This document shows positions 26,141-36,141 of a DNA stretch of 64,000 nucleotides, piece by piece (the first letter of the stretch is position 1; each line of letters opens with the position of its first letter). The notes beneath the pieces were generated by a model, which was given only the letters and a program-made list of their open reading frames with translations, was not told where the DNA came from and ran no database searches. Source of the stretch: Mycoavidus cysteinexigens (GTDB taxonomy: Bacteria > Pseudomonadota > Gammaproteobacteria > Burkholderiales > Burkholderiaceae); contig NZ_AP018150.1 in assembly GCF_003966915.1 (NCBI RefSeq), positions 1,240,001 through 1,304,000 on the forward strand, read 5' to 3'. The position numbers and the translations under genes are program-made.

Positions 26141-27436
26141 ATGTTTAGAGCGCCTCATTTATCTTTTAGTATTCGATCCAAATCGGGCCAAAGTTCAAAG
26201 CAAAAAGAGAAAAAATCAGGCCCAAAAGAGGGGCCCCAACCTACAAATAGCGACGATAGTAACGCCGGCGGCCCATTAAAAGGGCTATTCTTTAAGATGC
26301 GTATAAAGTCAGATAAAGGTAATAAAGGTAATAAAGGTAAAAATAAAGCAGCTGATGACGACAAGGTCATAGATGTTAGTTCTTATGTACCCGATTCTTT
26401 TCGCTTAAACCCAGGCTCATCAACCAGAAAAAACTCTTCCGCAAATAAGCGACCTAATTCAGGCTCTACCAAAAGCGTGAATGGCGGTAATGGCGAAGAT
26501 AATGATTCATTTGATTGCTCTAAAGCTGCTGATCTTGCAAAAGAAGGCAAACCTTCAATTTTTTTTAAAAAAATAAAAAAGAATACAAAAAAAATTACTG
26601 ATCAAGCTAGTCAAAAATTTTCTTCTATTAAACACAATTTATCTGAAAATATAGATAGTTTGAAAATCGGTTTAGATAATTTGAGAGCGCGCGCTAGTGA
26701 GCATCTTTCTTCGATTAGGGAAAAAACTGAGAAGGCTGTATCTGAAAATAGACGCGATCTGAAAATGGGTTTAAAAAAACTTAGGAGAAGAGCTATTTAT
26801 TCTGTTGGTAACAGTTATCTTGCCGCTCATTTTAAAAAACCGTCTGCCCTTGACAAGGAAATGAAAAAGGCGCTGAATAAATGGAAAATAAAAAAAGAAT
26901 CAGAAAGTAAGCATGAAAAAGATTCAGATTTGATAAATTTACGCGTGGCAACGCTTGCCGATCGGATTTATAAGAATAGAGTTAGGAAACATAATTATAT
27001 TGATATTGAAAAAGTTCGCAAATCGATGCTTAAGGGTAGGCAATATAATGAGCATCAAATAGCGGAAGAATATCGTAAAATTGATGAATTATTTTTTGAT
27101 GAAAAATTCCAGTCAATTTTGAAAGCATACATGCCAGAAAAAGATTTAAAAAAAGGAAATATTTATATTTCTCCTTCAATGCAAAATGATATATCGGAAG
27201 CGACTAAGAGTGCTGCTCCATTTTCAAGTTCTCTGCCAATAGCAAGTACTTTTCGAACCGCTCCCATTAATATAAATAATTTAGATGAAGAAGATGAAGA
27301 ATTAGACATGCTTGACATACCTGAAGTACCTGATTCAAGTGTGCATGATTCAGATGAGGGAAATGAAGGATTACCAATTGCTTCTGAAGTACCGCCTGGA
27401 CAAACTGGATTTTATAACGATATGGGTACCGTCTAA
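26141..27436 (+). CDS. Candidate type III effector, Lys/Ser-rich, no known domain
   Basis: A 431-residue protein that I do not recognise. It is hydrophilic throughout. Residues 1-45 are Ser/Lys/Pro rich. GNKGNKGKNK is a small internal repeat (about 65-75). Residues about 140-230 are helical and basic, a mixed helical part follows, and the C-terminus is acidic (DEEDEELDMLDIPE). There is no signal peptide or membrane helix. The start at 26141 has ATAGGAG 7-8 bases upstream, nearly the same leader as the gene at 7421. The perfect hrpII box upstream and the low GC support a secreted effector role; activity is unknown. A terminator hairpin lies 55 bases after the stop. Confidence 0.72.
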   Translation: MFRAPHLSFSIRSKSGQSSKQKEKKSGPKEGPQPTNSDDSNAGGPLKGLFFKMRIKSDKGNKGNKGKNKAADDDKVIDVSSYVPDSFRLNPGSSTRKNSSANKRPNSGSTKSVNGGNGEDNDSFDCSKAADLAKEGKPSIFFKKIKKNTKKITDQASQKFSSIKHNLSENIDSLKIGLDNLRARASEHLSSIREKTEKAVSENRRDLKMGLKKLRRRAIYSVGNSYLAAHFKKPSALDKEMKKALNKWKIKKESESKHEKDSDLINLRVATLADRIYKNRVRKHNYIDIEKVRKSMLKGRQYNEHQIAEEYRKIDELFFDEKFQSILKAYMPEKDLKKGNIYISPSMQNDISEATKSAAPFSSSLPIASTFRTAPININNLDEEDEELDMLDIPEVPDSSVHDSDEGNEGLPIASEVPPGQTGFYNDMGTV

Positions 27437-27793
27437 AGTCTGATCAAAAATATCAAATAAAATTTAATTTTTTTGTTCTCTAGTTCTCTGATATGGGCAA
27501 TATTAATCTACCTTAACATATTGCCCATATTTTTTAATTTTTCATGTCAGCTTAAACTCTAACTTAAAATAATGGTTCGAAAGTAAACGAAGCCGAATTA
27601 GATTATCTCCCTACAACATTAAACAAGTATCAACCCACTCACGCTTAACCATAACTTCCACCCCAAACAAAAGATTGTTGTTATATAGCAATTAATGCAT
27701 ACTGCATTGGCCGTCTCTCCGGTATGATCCTGCCCTTTGCTTATAGATTCTAGCGTTTTGGCTCTTACGCAAATCTCTCCCCAAACACCTCGA
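27437..27793. other. Intergenic with terminator
   Basis: It holds the terminator at 27491-27537, then about 250 bases before the sensor kinase start with no feature I recognise. Confidence 0.5.
27491..27537 (+). terminator. Rho-independent terminator after the effector candidate
   Basis: ATATGGGCAATA and TATTGCCCATAT form a 12-base-pair perfect stem with a 16-base loop, followed by a T-rich run. Confidence 0.75.
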
Positions 27794-30337
27794 ATGAGCA
27801 TATATTTGGACCGCAAACTTTGCTACTCGTTGTGGTTAGCGGTTACCTTGATAATCTCGACTCACGTGTATAGCGCTGAGAAAAAAATTTGCTTTTCTGC
27901 TGAAGAGCGGGTTTGGCTTGAGCAGCGCCCAGTAGTGCGGATCGCGGTAGCGCCGGATTGGGGGCCGATTGAATTTATTGAGCATGGCCAGCATCAAGGT
28001 TTAACCGCTGGCTACCTACAGGCTATTACACAAATCAGCGGCTTACAGTTTCAGCTCGTCCCTACCCGCTCTTTGCAAGCATCGCTCAAAAAATTAAGAG
28101 CCGGCCAGGTTGATCTATTGCCGGTTGCTTATGGCTTTCCTGAGGTTGATGAGGCGCTGGGCTATGTGCGTTGCACGCGTCCTTATTTTAGCGGCTCAAG
28201 TGTTGTGATTACCAAGGGTGAGACCCCGGTAACCGGAGATCTGCGCCAACTCGCCGGCCATGTGGTGGCCATTAGTAACAGTGCATTTTACGCGTACTGG
28301 TTGCGTCAGTATCACCCCGATATCAAAGTATTACAGGTGACTTCGCCAGAAGCCGCGCTCTCCGCTGTAGCCAAAAACAAGGCGTATGCAGCGTTAGGCT
28401 TTGGCATGAATTTTCATCATTTAATGAAGACAAAGTACCGGGGCATACTTTTTTATTCAAGTAAGGTCCCTAATTTACCCATTATTGGCCGCATGGGGGT
28501 ACGAGGCGATCTTGTTTTATTGCGCGATATTTTAGATAAATCTCTCGCTATGCTTTCAGCCGCGCAAAAAGATGAAATTGAACAGCGCTGGATTTATCTT
28601 TCTCCTCAGCCGGCTAAGACGCAACCCGCACCTCAAATAGTAGCGTCACAAACTTCATTTTATAGCATCTATAATGAAGCGTTAGTGCTTGCGGTTAGCT
28701 CAATTATTTTTATTTGTCTGGTTTTTCATCTGTGGCAAACGCATAAAAAGGCTTCTGAAACAGTCAAAGAAAAATCTATGTTACTGGCTATTTTCAGCCA
28801 TGAATTACGTACGCCGATTAGCGCTATTATCAGCGCAGTTGAAATGCTTAAAAGGTTTTCTGGCGATGCAAGGCGGCAATCGCGCTTGATTGCCGTGACT
28901 GAATCCACCGCTCAATCACTCCTATTATTACTGAACGATACCCTCAATAACGCTGGGGATTTGTCGTTTAAAAAAACTCCAGTACAGCCCGCCGAGCTAG
29001 CCAAAGAAGTGGTAGATGTTGTGGCTGCGCCCGCTGCAAATAAGCATTTGCCTATTTTTATTCAGATAAGTGAAAATTTGCCGGAACGAATTTGTTTAGA
29101 CGTTTTACGATTTAAGCAAATTTGTGTCAATTTACTTGCTAATGCAGTTAAATTTACCGATACCGGCTCAGTCACTTTAAAGCTTGCAATAGATAAATCG
29201 GATTTTGTTGAAAATACCGCTGAACTTATTTTATCTGTGTGTGACACTGGGATCGGGATTTGCCCACAACAACAAACCCGTTTGTTCCGCCCTTTCTCCC
29301 AAGCTAATCATTCAATTGCACGCCGCTATGGCGGCTCTGGCTTGGGGCTAGCGATTTCAAATAAGCTAGCTAAACGCATGGGTGGGTATATTATGATTAA
29401 CAGCGTGCCGAATCAAGGCACGACAGCGAGCGTACGGGTTCCGATACAAGTGCTGAAATGGCATTCTGAGGCTGGCGCTAGCCAAGACGAAAGGCCGTGT
29501 GTTCCAACACAAACTCAACAGAATGCGAAGCAACCTCCATTACTAAGCGTAACGCAGCCGGCGGCCGCACCGCGTGCTGTGCCTAAGGTGCTTTTGATTG
29601 AAGACCATATTGCCATTCAATCTGTTGTACTGGAGCAGATTACCCTGCTTGGTTATCATGCTGTGCTTGCTACGCATGGCGCGCAAGGGTTGAAAATTTG
29701 GCAAGAACAGGAATTTCCAATTGTACTGGTGGATTGTTCACTGCCTGATATGGATGGTTACACCGTAGCGCGTGAAATTCGGAGCATCGAGCGGGAGCGA
29801 GGTCCGCTTTATCCGTACACTGCCCTCTTCGCCCTTTCTGCCGCTACCGATGACGCGCATCAAATGCAATGTTTGACGAGTGGCATGGATGGGGTGCTCA
29901 GCAAACCGCTAGAGAGTGAAGTATTACAACGTATATTGGCTGTTTGGGCGCCCTTGCCTACTCTTGAGAATAATTTTGAAAGCCTGGCGCATCAGTCGGC
30001 AGCTTTTTCTGAGGCAAATGGTTTGGAAGGCGTGAAAGAAACGACCCGGACCCCAAGCGAAGATCCGCATCATCTCATTACACGTTTTCAACAAACTACG
30101 GTGCAAGATATTCACCAACTTAATGCTGCTTTAAACCAGTGCGACATGGAAGGCGTTGCCCGCTATGCGCACCGGATTAAAGGCTCAGCTTTAATGTTTA
30201 AGTTTTCTTCGATTGCTGACACGGCTGACCAACTCGAAACATCTGCCCGCTCGCGCAGCACGGATCGAGCACGGCTAGACAAAGCGTTACAGGCTTTACG
30301 TGAAGCCTGTAACGGTCAGCTCTACCCGTTGACTTAA
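27794..30337 (+). CDS. BvgS/EvgS-type hybrid sensor histidine kinase
   Basis: An 847-residue hybrid kinase. A signal or membrane segment (LCYSLWLAVTLIIS) is followed by a periplasmic SBP_bac_3 solute-binding domain (VRIAVAPDWGPIEF to about residue 270), a membrane helix (LAVSSIIFICLVFHLW), HisKA with the phospho-accepting His (LAIFSHELRTPISA), HATPase (NLLANAVKFTDTGS, GGSGLGLAIS), a receiver domain (VLVDCSLPDMDGY) and a C-terminal Hpt (ARYAHRIKGSALMF). The start at 27794 is chosen because the signal sequence follows it directly. Only one solute-binding domain and no PAS domain are seen, unlike BvgS. No response regulator lies next to it. Its stop codon overlaps the stop of the convergent adhesin. 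Confidence 0.87.
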   Translation: MSIYLDRKLCYSLWLAVTLIISTHVYSAEKKICFSAEERVWLEQRPVVRIAVAPDWGPIEFIEHGQHQGLTAGYLQAITQISGLQFQLVPTRSLQASLKKLRAGQVDLLPVAYGFPEVDEALGYVRCTRPYFSGSSVVITKGETPVTGDLRQLAGHVVAISNSAFYAYWLRQYHPDIKVLQVTSPEAALSAVAKNKAYAALGFGMNFHHLMKTKYRGILFYSSKVPNLPIIGRMGVRGDLVLLRDILDKSLAMLSAAQKDEIEQRWIYLSPQPAKTQPAPQIVASQTSFYSIYNEALVLAVSSIIFICLVFHLWQTHKKASETVKEKSMLLAIFSHELRTPISAIISAVEMLKRFSGDARRQSRLIAVTESTAQSLLLLLNDTLNNAGDLSFKKTPVQPAELAKEVVDVVAAPAANKHLPIFIQISENLPERICLDVLRFKQICVNLLANAVKFTDTGSVTLKLAIDKSDFVENTAELILSVCDTGIGICPQQQTRLFRPFSQANHSIARRYGGSGLGLAISNKLAKRMGGYIMINSVPNQGTTASVRVPIQVLKWHSEAGASQDERPCVPTQTQQNAKQPPLLSVTQPAAAPRAVPKVLLIEDHIAIQSVVLEQITLLGYHAVLATHGAQGLKIWQEQEFPIVLVDCSLPDMDGYTVAREIRSIERERGPLYPYTALFALSAATDDAHQMQCLTSGMDGVLSKPLESEVLQRILAVWAPLPTLENNFESLAHQSAAFSEANGLEGVKETTRTPSEDPHHLITRFQQTTVQDIHQLNAALNQCDMEGVARYAHRIKGSALMFKFSSIADTADQLETSARSRSTDRARLDKALQALREACNGQLYPLT

Positions 30338-33300
30338 AATTCGTAGCCAACCTGTACACGCATCCCTGCGTCTGAGCCTGCTTTTGAAGCAGCAGCATTA
30401 ATGACCACTTGCCCCCCGCGTGAACGGTAAGTTACTCCAACACCAGTTGCTTTGTGACCTTTAAAGCTTGCGGTGCCTATACTTACCATGGTACGGCCAG
30501 GACTAACTGATCCCATATTGGGCATAGCCATGGCGGCCGCTACTCCTGAATAGGCGTGGTTTGCTACGTTGTTGATGCTTTGGCGCATATCATTTATGTT
30601 TTGCCCCATTTCATTCATGCCCTGTCGTATTTCATTCATACCTTGCCCCATTTCAGAAAAACGTTGGTCTGTGTATTGAACTGAATAATTGATGCCCTCA
30701 AGAAGCTGGGCCCCGTTGACTGCATCAGTGCTGTCTTCTGATATTTTGCCAGGTGCTACGTTCGAGAGTTTGACAAGAGTTTTAGAACCGACGCCACCTA
30801 GAGTAACAGTATTACGGTTGTGATTATCGTAAAGTACTGGATTAATATGGTTTCCTGAAGTGGCGTCAATCGTATTAAACCGTAGCTCAAAGTTGTCAAG
30901 TTTTTCTTCGAAAGCTATAAATTTATCGTTATTAGCTGTGATGTTTTGCTTGGCTGTTGTAGCTACCATCATAAAATCAGCTTTCTCATTAGCAATTTCT
31001 TCTTGAGCCTCTAAAGCAGCGCTTGCGACCGTTGTTAAGTGAGTTGCCATATTTTCTTGAGCAGTTGTAGCGGCGTTATTGACAGCCGTTGCATCAGTCG
31101 AGATCGATTCTTGAGCCTCTGTAGCAGCGCTTGCGACCGTGGTTACGTGAGTTGCCATATTTTCTTGAGCAGTTGTGGCAACGTTATTGACAGCCGTTTC
31201 ATTAGTCGAGATCGATTCTTGAGCCTCTGTAGCAGCGCTTGCGACCGTGGTTACGTGAGTTGCCATATTTTCTTGAGCAGTTGTGGCAACGTTATTGACA
31301 GCCGTTTCATTAGTTGAGATCGATTCTTGAGCACCTGTAGCAGCGCTTGCGACTGTGGTTACGTGAGTTGCCATACTTTCTTGAGCAGTTGTGGCAACGT
31401 TATTGACAGTCGTTTCATTAGTCGAGATCGATTCTTGAGCACCTGTAGCAGCGCTTGCGACTGTGGTTACGCGAGTTGCCATACTTTCTTGAGCAGTTGT
31501 GGCAGCGTTATTGACAGCCGTTTCATTAGTCGAGATCGATTCTTGAGCCTCTGTAGCAGCGCTTGCGACCGTGGTTACGTGAGTTGCCATACTTTCTTGA
31601 GCAGCTGTGGCAACGTTATTGACAGTCGTTTCATTAGTCGAGATCGATTCTTGAGCACCTGTAGCAGCGCTTGCGACCGTGGTTACGTGAGTTGCCATAT
31701 TTTCTTGAGCAGTTGTGGCAGCGTTATTGACTGTCGTCGCATTAGTCGAGATCGATTCTTGAGCACCTGTAGCGGCGCTTGCGACCGTAGTTACGCGAGT
31801 TGCCATACTTCCTTGAGCAGCTATGGCAGCGTTATTGACAGCCGTTTCATTAGTTGAGATCGATTCTTGAGCCTCTGTAGCAGCGCTTGCGACCGTAGTT
31901 ACGCGAGTTGCCATACTTACTTGAGCAGTTGTGGCAGCGTTATTGACTGTCGTTTCATTAGTCGAGATCGTTTCTTGAGCACCTGTAGCAGCGCTTGCGA
32001 CCGTAGTTACGCGAGTTGCCATACTTACTTGAGCAGTTGTGGCAGCGTTATTGACTGTCGTTTCATTAGTCGAGATCGTTTCTTGAGCACCTGTAGCGGC
32101 GCTTGCGACCGTAGTTACGCGAGTTGCCATACTTCCTTGAGCAGCTATGGCAGCGTTATTGACAGCCGTTTCATTAGTCGAGATCGTTTCTTGAGCCTCT
32201 GTAGCAGCGCTTGCGACCGTGGTTACGTGAGTTGCCATATTTTCTTGAGCAGTTGTAGCGGCGTTATTGACAGCCGTTTCATTAGTCGAGATCGATTCTT
32301 GAGCCTCTGTAGCAGCGCTTGCGACCGTGGTTACGTGGGTTGTCATATTTTCTTGAGCAGTTGTAGCGGCGTTATTGACAGCCGTTTCATTAGTCGAGAT
32401 CGATTCTTGAGCACCTGTAGCAGCGCTTGCGACCATGGTTACGTGAGTTGTCATATTTTCTTGAGCAGTTGTAGCGGCGTTATTGACAGCCGTTTCATTA
32501 GTCGAGATCGATTCTTGAGCACCTGTAGCAGCGCTTGCGAGCGTGGTTACGTGAGTTGTCATATTTTCTTGAGCAGTTGTAGCGGCGTTATTGACAGCCG
32601 TTTCATTAGTCGAGATCGATTCTTGAGCACCTGTAGCAGCGCTTGCGACCGTAGTTACGCGAGTTGCCATACTTCCTTGAGCAGCTATGGCAGCGTTATT
32701 GACAACCGTTTCATTAGTCGAGATCGATTCTTGAGCCTCTGTAGCAGCGCTTGCGACCGTGGTTACGTGAGTTGTCATATTTTCTTGAGCAGTTGTAGCG
32801 GCGTTATTGACAGCCGTTTCATTAGTCGAGATCGATTCTTGAGCCTCTGTAGCAGCGCTTGCGACCGTGGTTACGTGAGTTGTCATATTTTCTTGAGCAG
32901 CTATGGCAGCGTTATTGACAGCCGTTTCATTAGTCGAGATCGATTCTTGAGCACCTGTAGCAGCGCTTGCGACCGTAGTTACGCGAGTTGCCATACTTCC
33001 TTGAGCAGCTATGGCAGCGTTATTGACAACCGTTTCATTAGTCGAGATCGATTCTTGAGCCTCTGTAGCAGCGCTTGCGACCGTGGTTACGTGAGTTGTC
33101 ATATTTTCTTGAGCAGTTGTAGCGGCGTTATTGACAGCCGTTTCATTAGTCGAGATCGATTCTTGAGCCTCTGTAGCAGCGCTTGCGACCGTGGTTACGT
33201 GAGTTGTCATATTTTCTTGAGCAGTTGTAGCGGCGTTATTGACAGCCGTTTCATTAGTCGAGATCGATTCTTGAGCCTCTGTAGCAGCGCTTGCGACCGT

Positions 33301-36141
33301 GGTTACGTGAGTTGTCATATTTTCTTGAGCAGTTGTAGCGGCGTTATTGACAGCCGTTTCATTAGTCGAGATCGATTCTTGAGCCTCTGTAGCAGCGCTT
33401 GCGACCGTAGTTACGCGAGTTGCCATACTTCCTTGAGCAGCTATGGCAGCGTTATTGACAGTCGTTGCATTAGTCGAGATCGTTTCTTGAGCCTCTGTAG
33501 CAGCGCTCGCGACCGTGGCTGTGTGAGTTGCCATGCTTCCTTGAACAGCAGCAGTAGCTTCATTACCGACAGTAACAGCACTGTTACTTTGAAATAAGCC
33601 TGCCAGTGTTTCACTACTGGTTTCACGAATAGGCACTAAGTTTGAGCTGAAGTATTTTCTTTTTAGCTTATTGTTTGGACTAGAGTTAGAACTTGTAGTG
33701 TGGTTAGTGTCTGTATCGCTATCGGATAATGAGAAGGGATCATTATCGCTATTACTTGTAAAATTAGATGAGTGTACTAGCATTTCAGTTATATCAGTTG
33801 CTTGCGTTATACCATTTATGGCCGATTCGAGGAGTACTTGAAAATGGGGCTCTAATTGGCATATGGATTCGACTACCGTGTATAATTTTTTTACATCACT
33901 AACCAAAATATTGAATGTTTTTTTAGATACTGTGTTTTGGCGCTTAGATGTAGCAGTGTCTCGCCTGTTTGTTGTTGCGCTACTATCACTTGAATTTCCT
34001 TCATTAAGATACATTTTCTTCTTGTTTTTTTTTCTTGAGAAAATTATAGAATCTTTATTGGGGCTAAGGGGAGACTTTCTAGCAGTATTATAATTATTTG
34101 AACTTAAAGAAAATGGGGCATCACTGTCTTCTTCGAGAGGGTGATAACCTGGTGCGAACATAGCAAGCTCTTCTCCAAGAGACGCACGGGATGAACGAGC
34201 TGAGTTATTAAATGTTGGTATTTGATTTACTGCTGGGCTGGTACTTAGCATATTTTCAAAAGCTTGGCTTTCAACATAGCTGTCAAGAGTCTCTTGAATA
34301 TATTTTTGAAGATTATATGATCCTGCAGGATCTAAACTAATCTGTTCAGTTTTGTTTTTAACTGTTTTGACCTCATCTGTGATAAGGTTTACATCTGCTA
34401 CCATGCTGTTAATTTTTCCATCAAATTCATTAATTTTTGCGCTAACTTGGCCATAATTTATAGCGATAGCGTTATTAAATTCTTTTGACTTGTCTCTAAG
34501 CTGAGCCATGGTTGCTGCATCGTTATCAAGGATACCGGGAGCAATATTTCTAAGGATCACTCCTGATTTTTCTTGAGGAATTAATTTGATAACGTTATGA
34601 TCTCTTTCATAGTCAATTATATTCATTGAATGCCTGCGGCCGTCAGAAAATGTTTCGGGCCTATTGGATATTGAATGATTACGAAGTCTTTTTAATGCCT
34701 CATCATTCTCGTCTTTAAATTCAACTAATTCATCTACTCTACGTTTTTCATCTAATGCTTTAACTTCTTGTTCTATATTTCTTGTAATTATATCTAATTC
34801 TAATTTCTCAATTTTACCATCTATAGGCATTAATTTATCGACATCTTTTCTTAAAGAATTAAGTGTATTATCAAAATTTCTATATGAACTTTCAATATGG
34901 TTATCATTATAGGTTTTTAATCGAATTTCGGCTTCATTCAATTCTTTTACAACTTGTCTAACATTCACTGCATCAGTCGGATCTTGACCATCCTGGACAT
35001 GAGTAATTTGACGTAGATTTTCTGGTCTCCCTACTGATACCGTATCTCGTCTTTCGCTAATACTATTCGCACCAAGTGCGACTGAATTGTATGCATCTGC
35101 AACAGCACCATATCCAAGTGCGAGTGAATTGTATGCATTCGCGATAGCCCCATGTCCAAATGATGAAGCCTGCTCACGATTCGCTCGTGCATTGCTGCCA
35201 AATGTAGTAGTCCCAACACCTAAAGCTGATGCATACACACCAAATGCAGTTGCTCCGGAGCCTTCTGCACCGCTATATAGGCCCAGGGAAAGCGGAGGTA
35301 TAGACGTTCCTAGCTGGATGGACTCATCTGTCAGAAATAATGATGGAAATAATAAATTAAGTTTAGAATTAAATTGATCTAAGTTTTTTATAAAAAAACC
35401 TTTTGTCAAACTTTCTATTTCTTGGGTTTTTTCATTTAATTTATAATCAAGTACCTTAAGGGAGACTGCATCTCCACCTTCTTTGGCTGGTGCGAGTCCA
35501 CGAATTATTGTAGGGCGACCGCCATTCTTATCCAATGTAATTGAGTCTGTATCAGATTCATTATTTTTAGTATCATCATAAAAGACCGGCCTTTTGTAAG
35601 GTTCTACATCTAACTCTTTAAGGTAATCTGAATACTCGGTATATGTATATGTTTTGCCATTTATTTCAATCTTACCGTCAGAGAACGTAGAGCCAACAGA
35701 GTCAATAGAGCTATTAGGGTCAATCAAATTTTCCGGTGATAATAATTTTTCGCTTGATCTCTTGTTTTTCTCAAGCGTAACTTTGCCTATATCAACTTCG
35801 TTGAGTCCCATATCAAATAGGTTAGAGCTTTGTCGGATTTGAGAGCTAGATCTAGGTCTCTCCTTTGACGCGTTTGGTAGCAAGTCAGAGTCAGATCCTC
35901 TGCGTGTAGATGAAATAGATGGAATTTCTATTTGTGGATTAGAGCTCTGATCTGGCGATATAGAGTCATTCGGTTCGCCATTTACAGCATGTCCCAGTGT
36001 GCTGGCAATAACACTTAAACTAATTGCTGTATAAAAAAATGTTTTCCGTAATAATACACATACATATTTAATAAATTTACTTTGCTCAACTTTGTTTTTG
36101 GTGAGCGCATTCAAAAAATTTAAATTACAAAAGTACCGCAT
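30334..36141 (-). CDS. Trimeric autotransporter adhesin (YadA-like) with long repeat stalk
   Basis: A 1935-residue type Vc secreted adhesin. A long N-terminal signal with hydrophobic FFYTAISLSVIASTLGHA is followed by YadA-head left-handed roll repeats (GATAFGVYASALGVGTTTFG, NSLALGYGAVADAYNSVALG), a neck (DPTDAVNVRQ), coiled-coil stalk segments, 23 copies of a 36-residue Ala/Thr/Asn-rich repeat, a second neck (STDAVNGAQL), and the membrane anchor (SGVAAAMAMPN, GVGVTYRSRG) ending in QVGYEF with the terminal aromatic. Such trimers bind host surfaces or cells. GAGG lies 6 bases before the ATG. The coding sequence is AT rich outside the repeats. Confidence 0.93.
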   Translation of the reverse strand: MRYFCNLNFLNALTKNKVEQSKFIKYVCVLLRKTFFYTAISLSVIASTLGHAVNGEPNDSISPDQSSNPQIEIPSISSTRRGSDSDLLPNASKERPRSSSQIRQSSNLFDMGLNEVDIGKVTLEKNKRSSEKLLSPENLIDPNSSIDSVGSTFSDGKIEINGKTYTYTEYSDYLKELDVEPYKRPVFYDDTKNNESDTDSITLDKNGGRPTIIRGLAPAKEGGDAVSLKVLDYKLNEKTQEIESLTKGFFIKNLDQFNSKLNLLFPSLFLTDESIQLGTSIPPLSLGLYSGAEGSGATAFGVYASALGVGTTTFGSNARANREQASSFGHGAIANAYNSLALGYGAVADAYNSVALGANSISERRDTVSVGRPENLRQITHVQDGQDPTDAVNVRQVVKELNEAEIRLKTYNDNHIESSYRNFDNTLNSLRKDVDKLMPIDGKIEKLELDIITRNIEQEVKALDEKRRVDELVEFKDENDEALKRLRNHSISNRPETFSDGRRHSMNIIDYERDHNVIKLIPQEKSGVILRNIAPGILDNDAATMAQLRDKSKEFNNAIAINYGQVSAKINEFDGKINSMVADVNLITDEVKTVKNKTEQISLDPAGSYNLQKYIQETLDSYVESQAFENMLSTSPAVNQIPTFNNSARSSRASLGEELAMFAPGYHPLEEDSDAPFSLSSNNYNTARKSPLSPNKDSIIFSRKKNKKKMYLNEGNSSDSSATTNRRDTATSKRQNTVSKKTFNILVSDVKKLYTVVESICQLEPHFQVLLESAINGITQATDITEMLVHSSNFTSNSDNDPFSLSDSDTDTNHTTSSNSSPNNKLKRKYFSSNLVPIRETSSETLAGLFQSNSAVTVGNEATAAVQGSMATHTATVASAATEAQETISTNATTVNNAAIAAQGSMATRVTTVASAATEAQESISTNETAVNNAATTAQENMTTHVTTVASAATEAQESISTNETAVNNAATTAQENMTTHVTTVASAATEAQESISTNETAVNNAATTAQENMTTHVTTVASAATEAQESISTNETVVNNAAIAAQGSMATRVTTVASAATGAQESISTNETAVNNAAIAAQENMTTHVTTVASAATEAQESISTNETAVNNAATTAQENMTTHVTTVASAATEAQESISTNETVVNNAAIAAQGSMATRVTTVASAATGAQESISTNETAVNNAATTAQENMTTHVTTLASAATGAQESISTNETAVNNAATTAQENMTTHVTMVASAATGAQESISTNETAVNNAATTAQENMTTHVTTVASAATEAQESISTNETAVNNAATTAQENMATHVTTVASAATEAQETISTNETAVNNAAIAAQGSMATRVTTVASAATGAQETISTNETTVNNAATTAQVSMATRVTTVASAATGAQETISTNETTVNNAATTAQVSMATRVTTVASAATEAQESISTNETAVNNAAIAAQGSMATRVTTVASAATGAQESISTNATTVNNAATTAQENMATHVTTVASAATGAQESISTNETTVNNVATAAQESMATHVTTVASAATEAQESISTNETAVNNAATTAQESMATRVTTVASAATGAQESISTNETTVNNVATTAQESMATHVTTVASAATGAQESISTNETAVNNVATTAQENMATHVTTVASAATEAQESISTNETAVNNVATTAQENMATHVTTVASAATEAQESISTDATAVNNAATTAQENMATHLTTVASAALEAQEEIANEKADFMMVATTAKQNITANNDKFIAFEEKLDNFELRFNTIDATSGNHINPVLYDNHNRNTVTLGGVGSKTLVKLSNVAPGKISEDSTDAVNGAQLLEGINYSVQYTDQRFSEMGQGMNEIRQGMNEMGQNINDMRQSINNVANHAYSGVAAAMAMPNMGSVSPGRTMVSIGTASFKGHKATGVGVTYRSRGGQVVINAAASKAGSDAGMRVQVGYEF
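31040..33523 (-). repeat. Twenty-three 108-base tandem repeats in the adhesin stalk
   Basis: Each unit encodes 36 residues (AQESISTNETAVNNAATTAQ, then ENMTTHVTTVASAATE) with a few alternating variants (ENM/GSM/VSM/ESM; TTH/ATR/ATH). Twenty-three units counted by eye; the edges are approximate. Thirty-six residues fits two heptads plus two hendecads, so the coiled coil could stay in register from copy to copy. Confidence 0.88.

Noticed and set aside
13547-33523. CRISPR arrays
   Set aside because: The only regular repeats are coding (126-base WD40 units and 108-base stalk units) without unique spacers. No cas genes are present.
31867-33597. A 576-codon Cys/Ser-rich frame on the plus strand, with neighbours at 31039 and 31327
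   Set aside because: It is the antisense of the 108-base adhesin repeats; an in-frame repeat keeps the opposite strand open by chance. It has no ribosome site.
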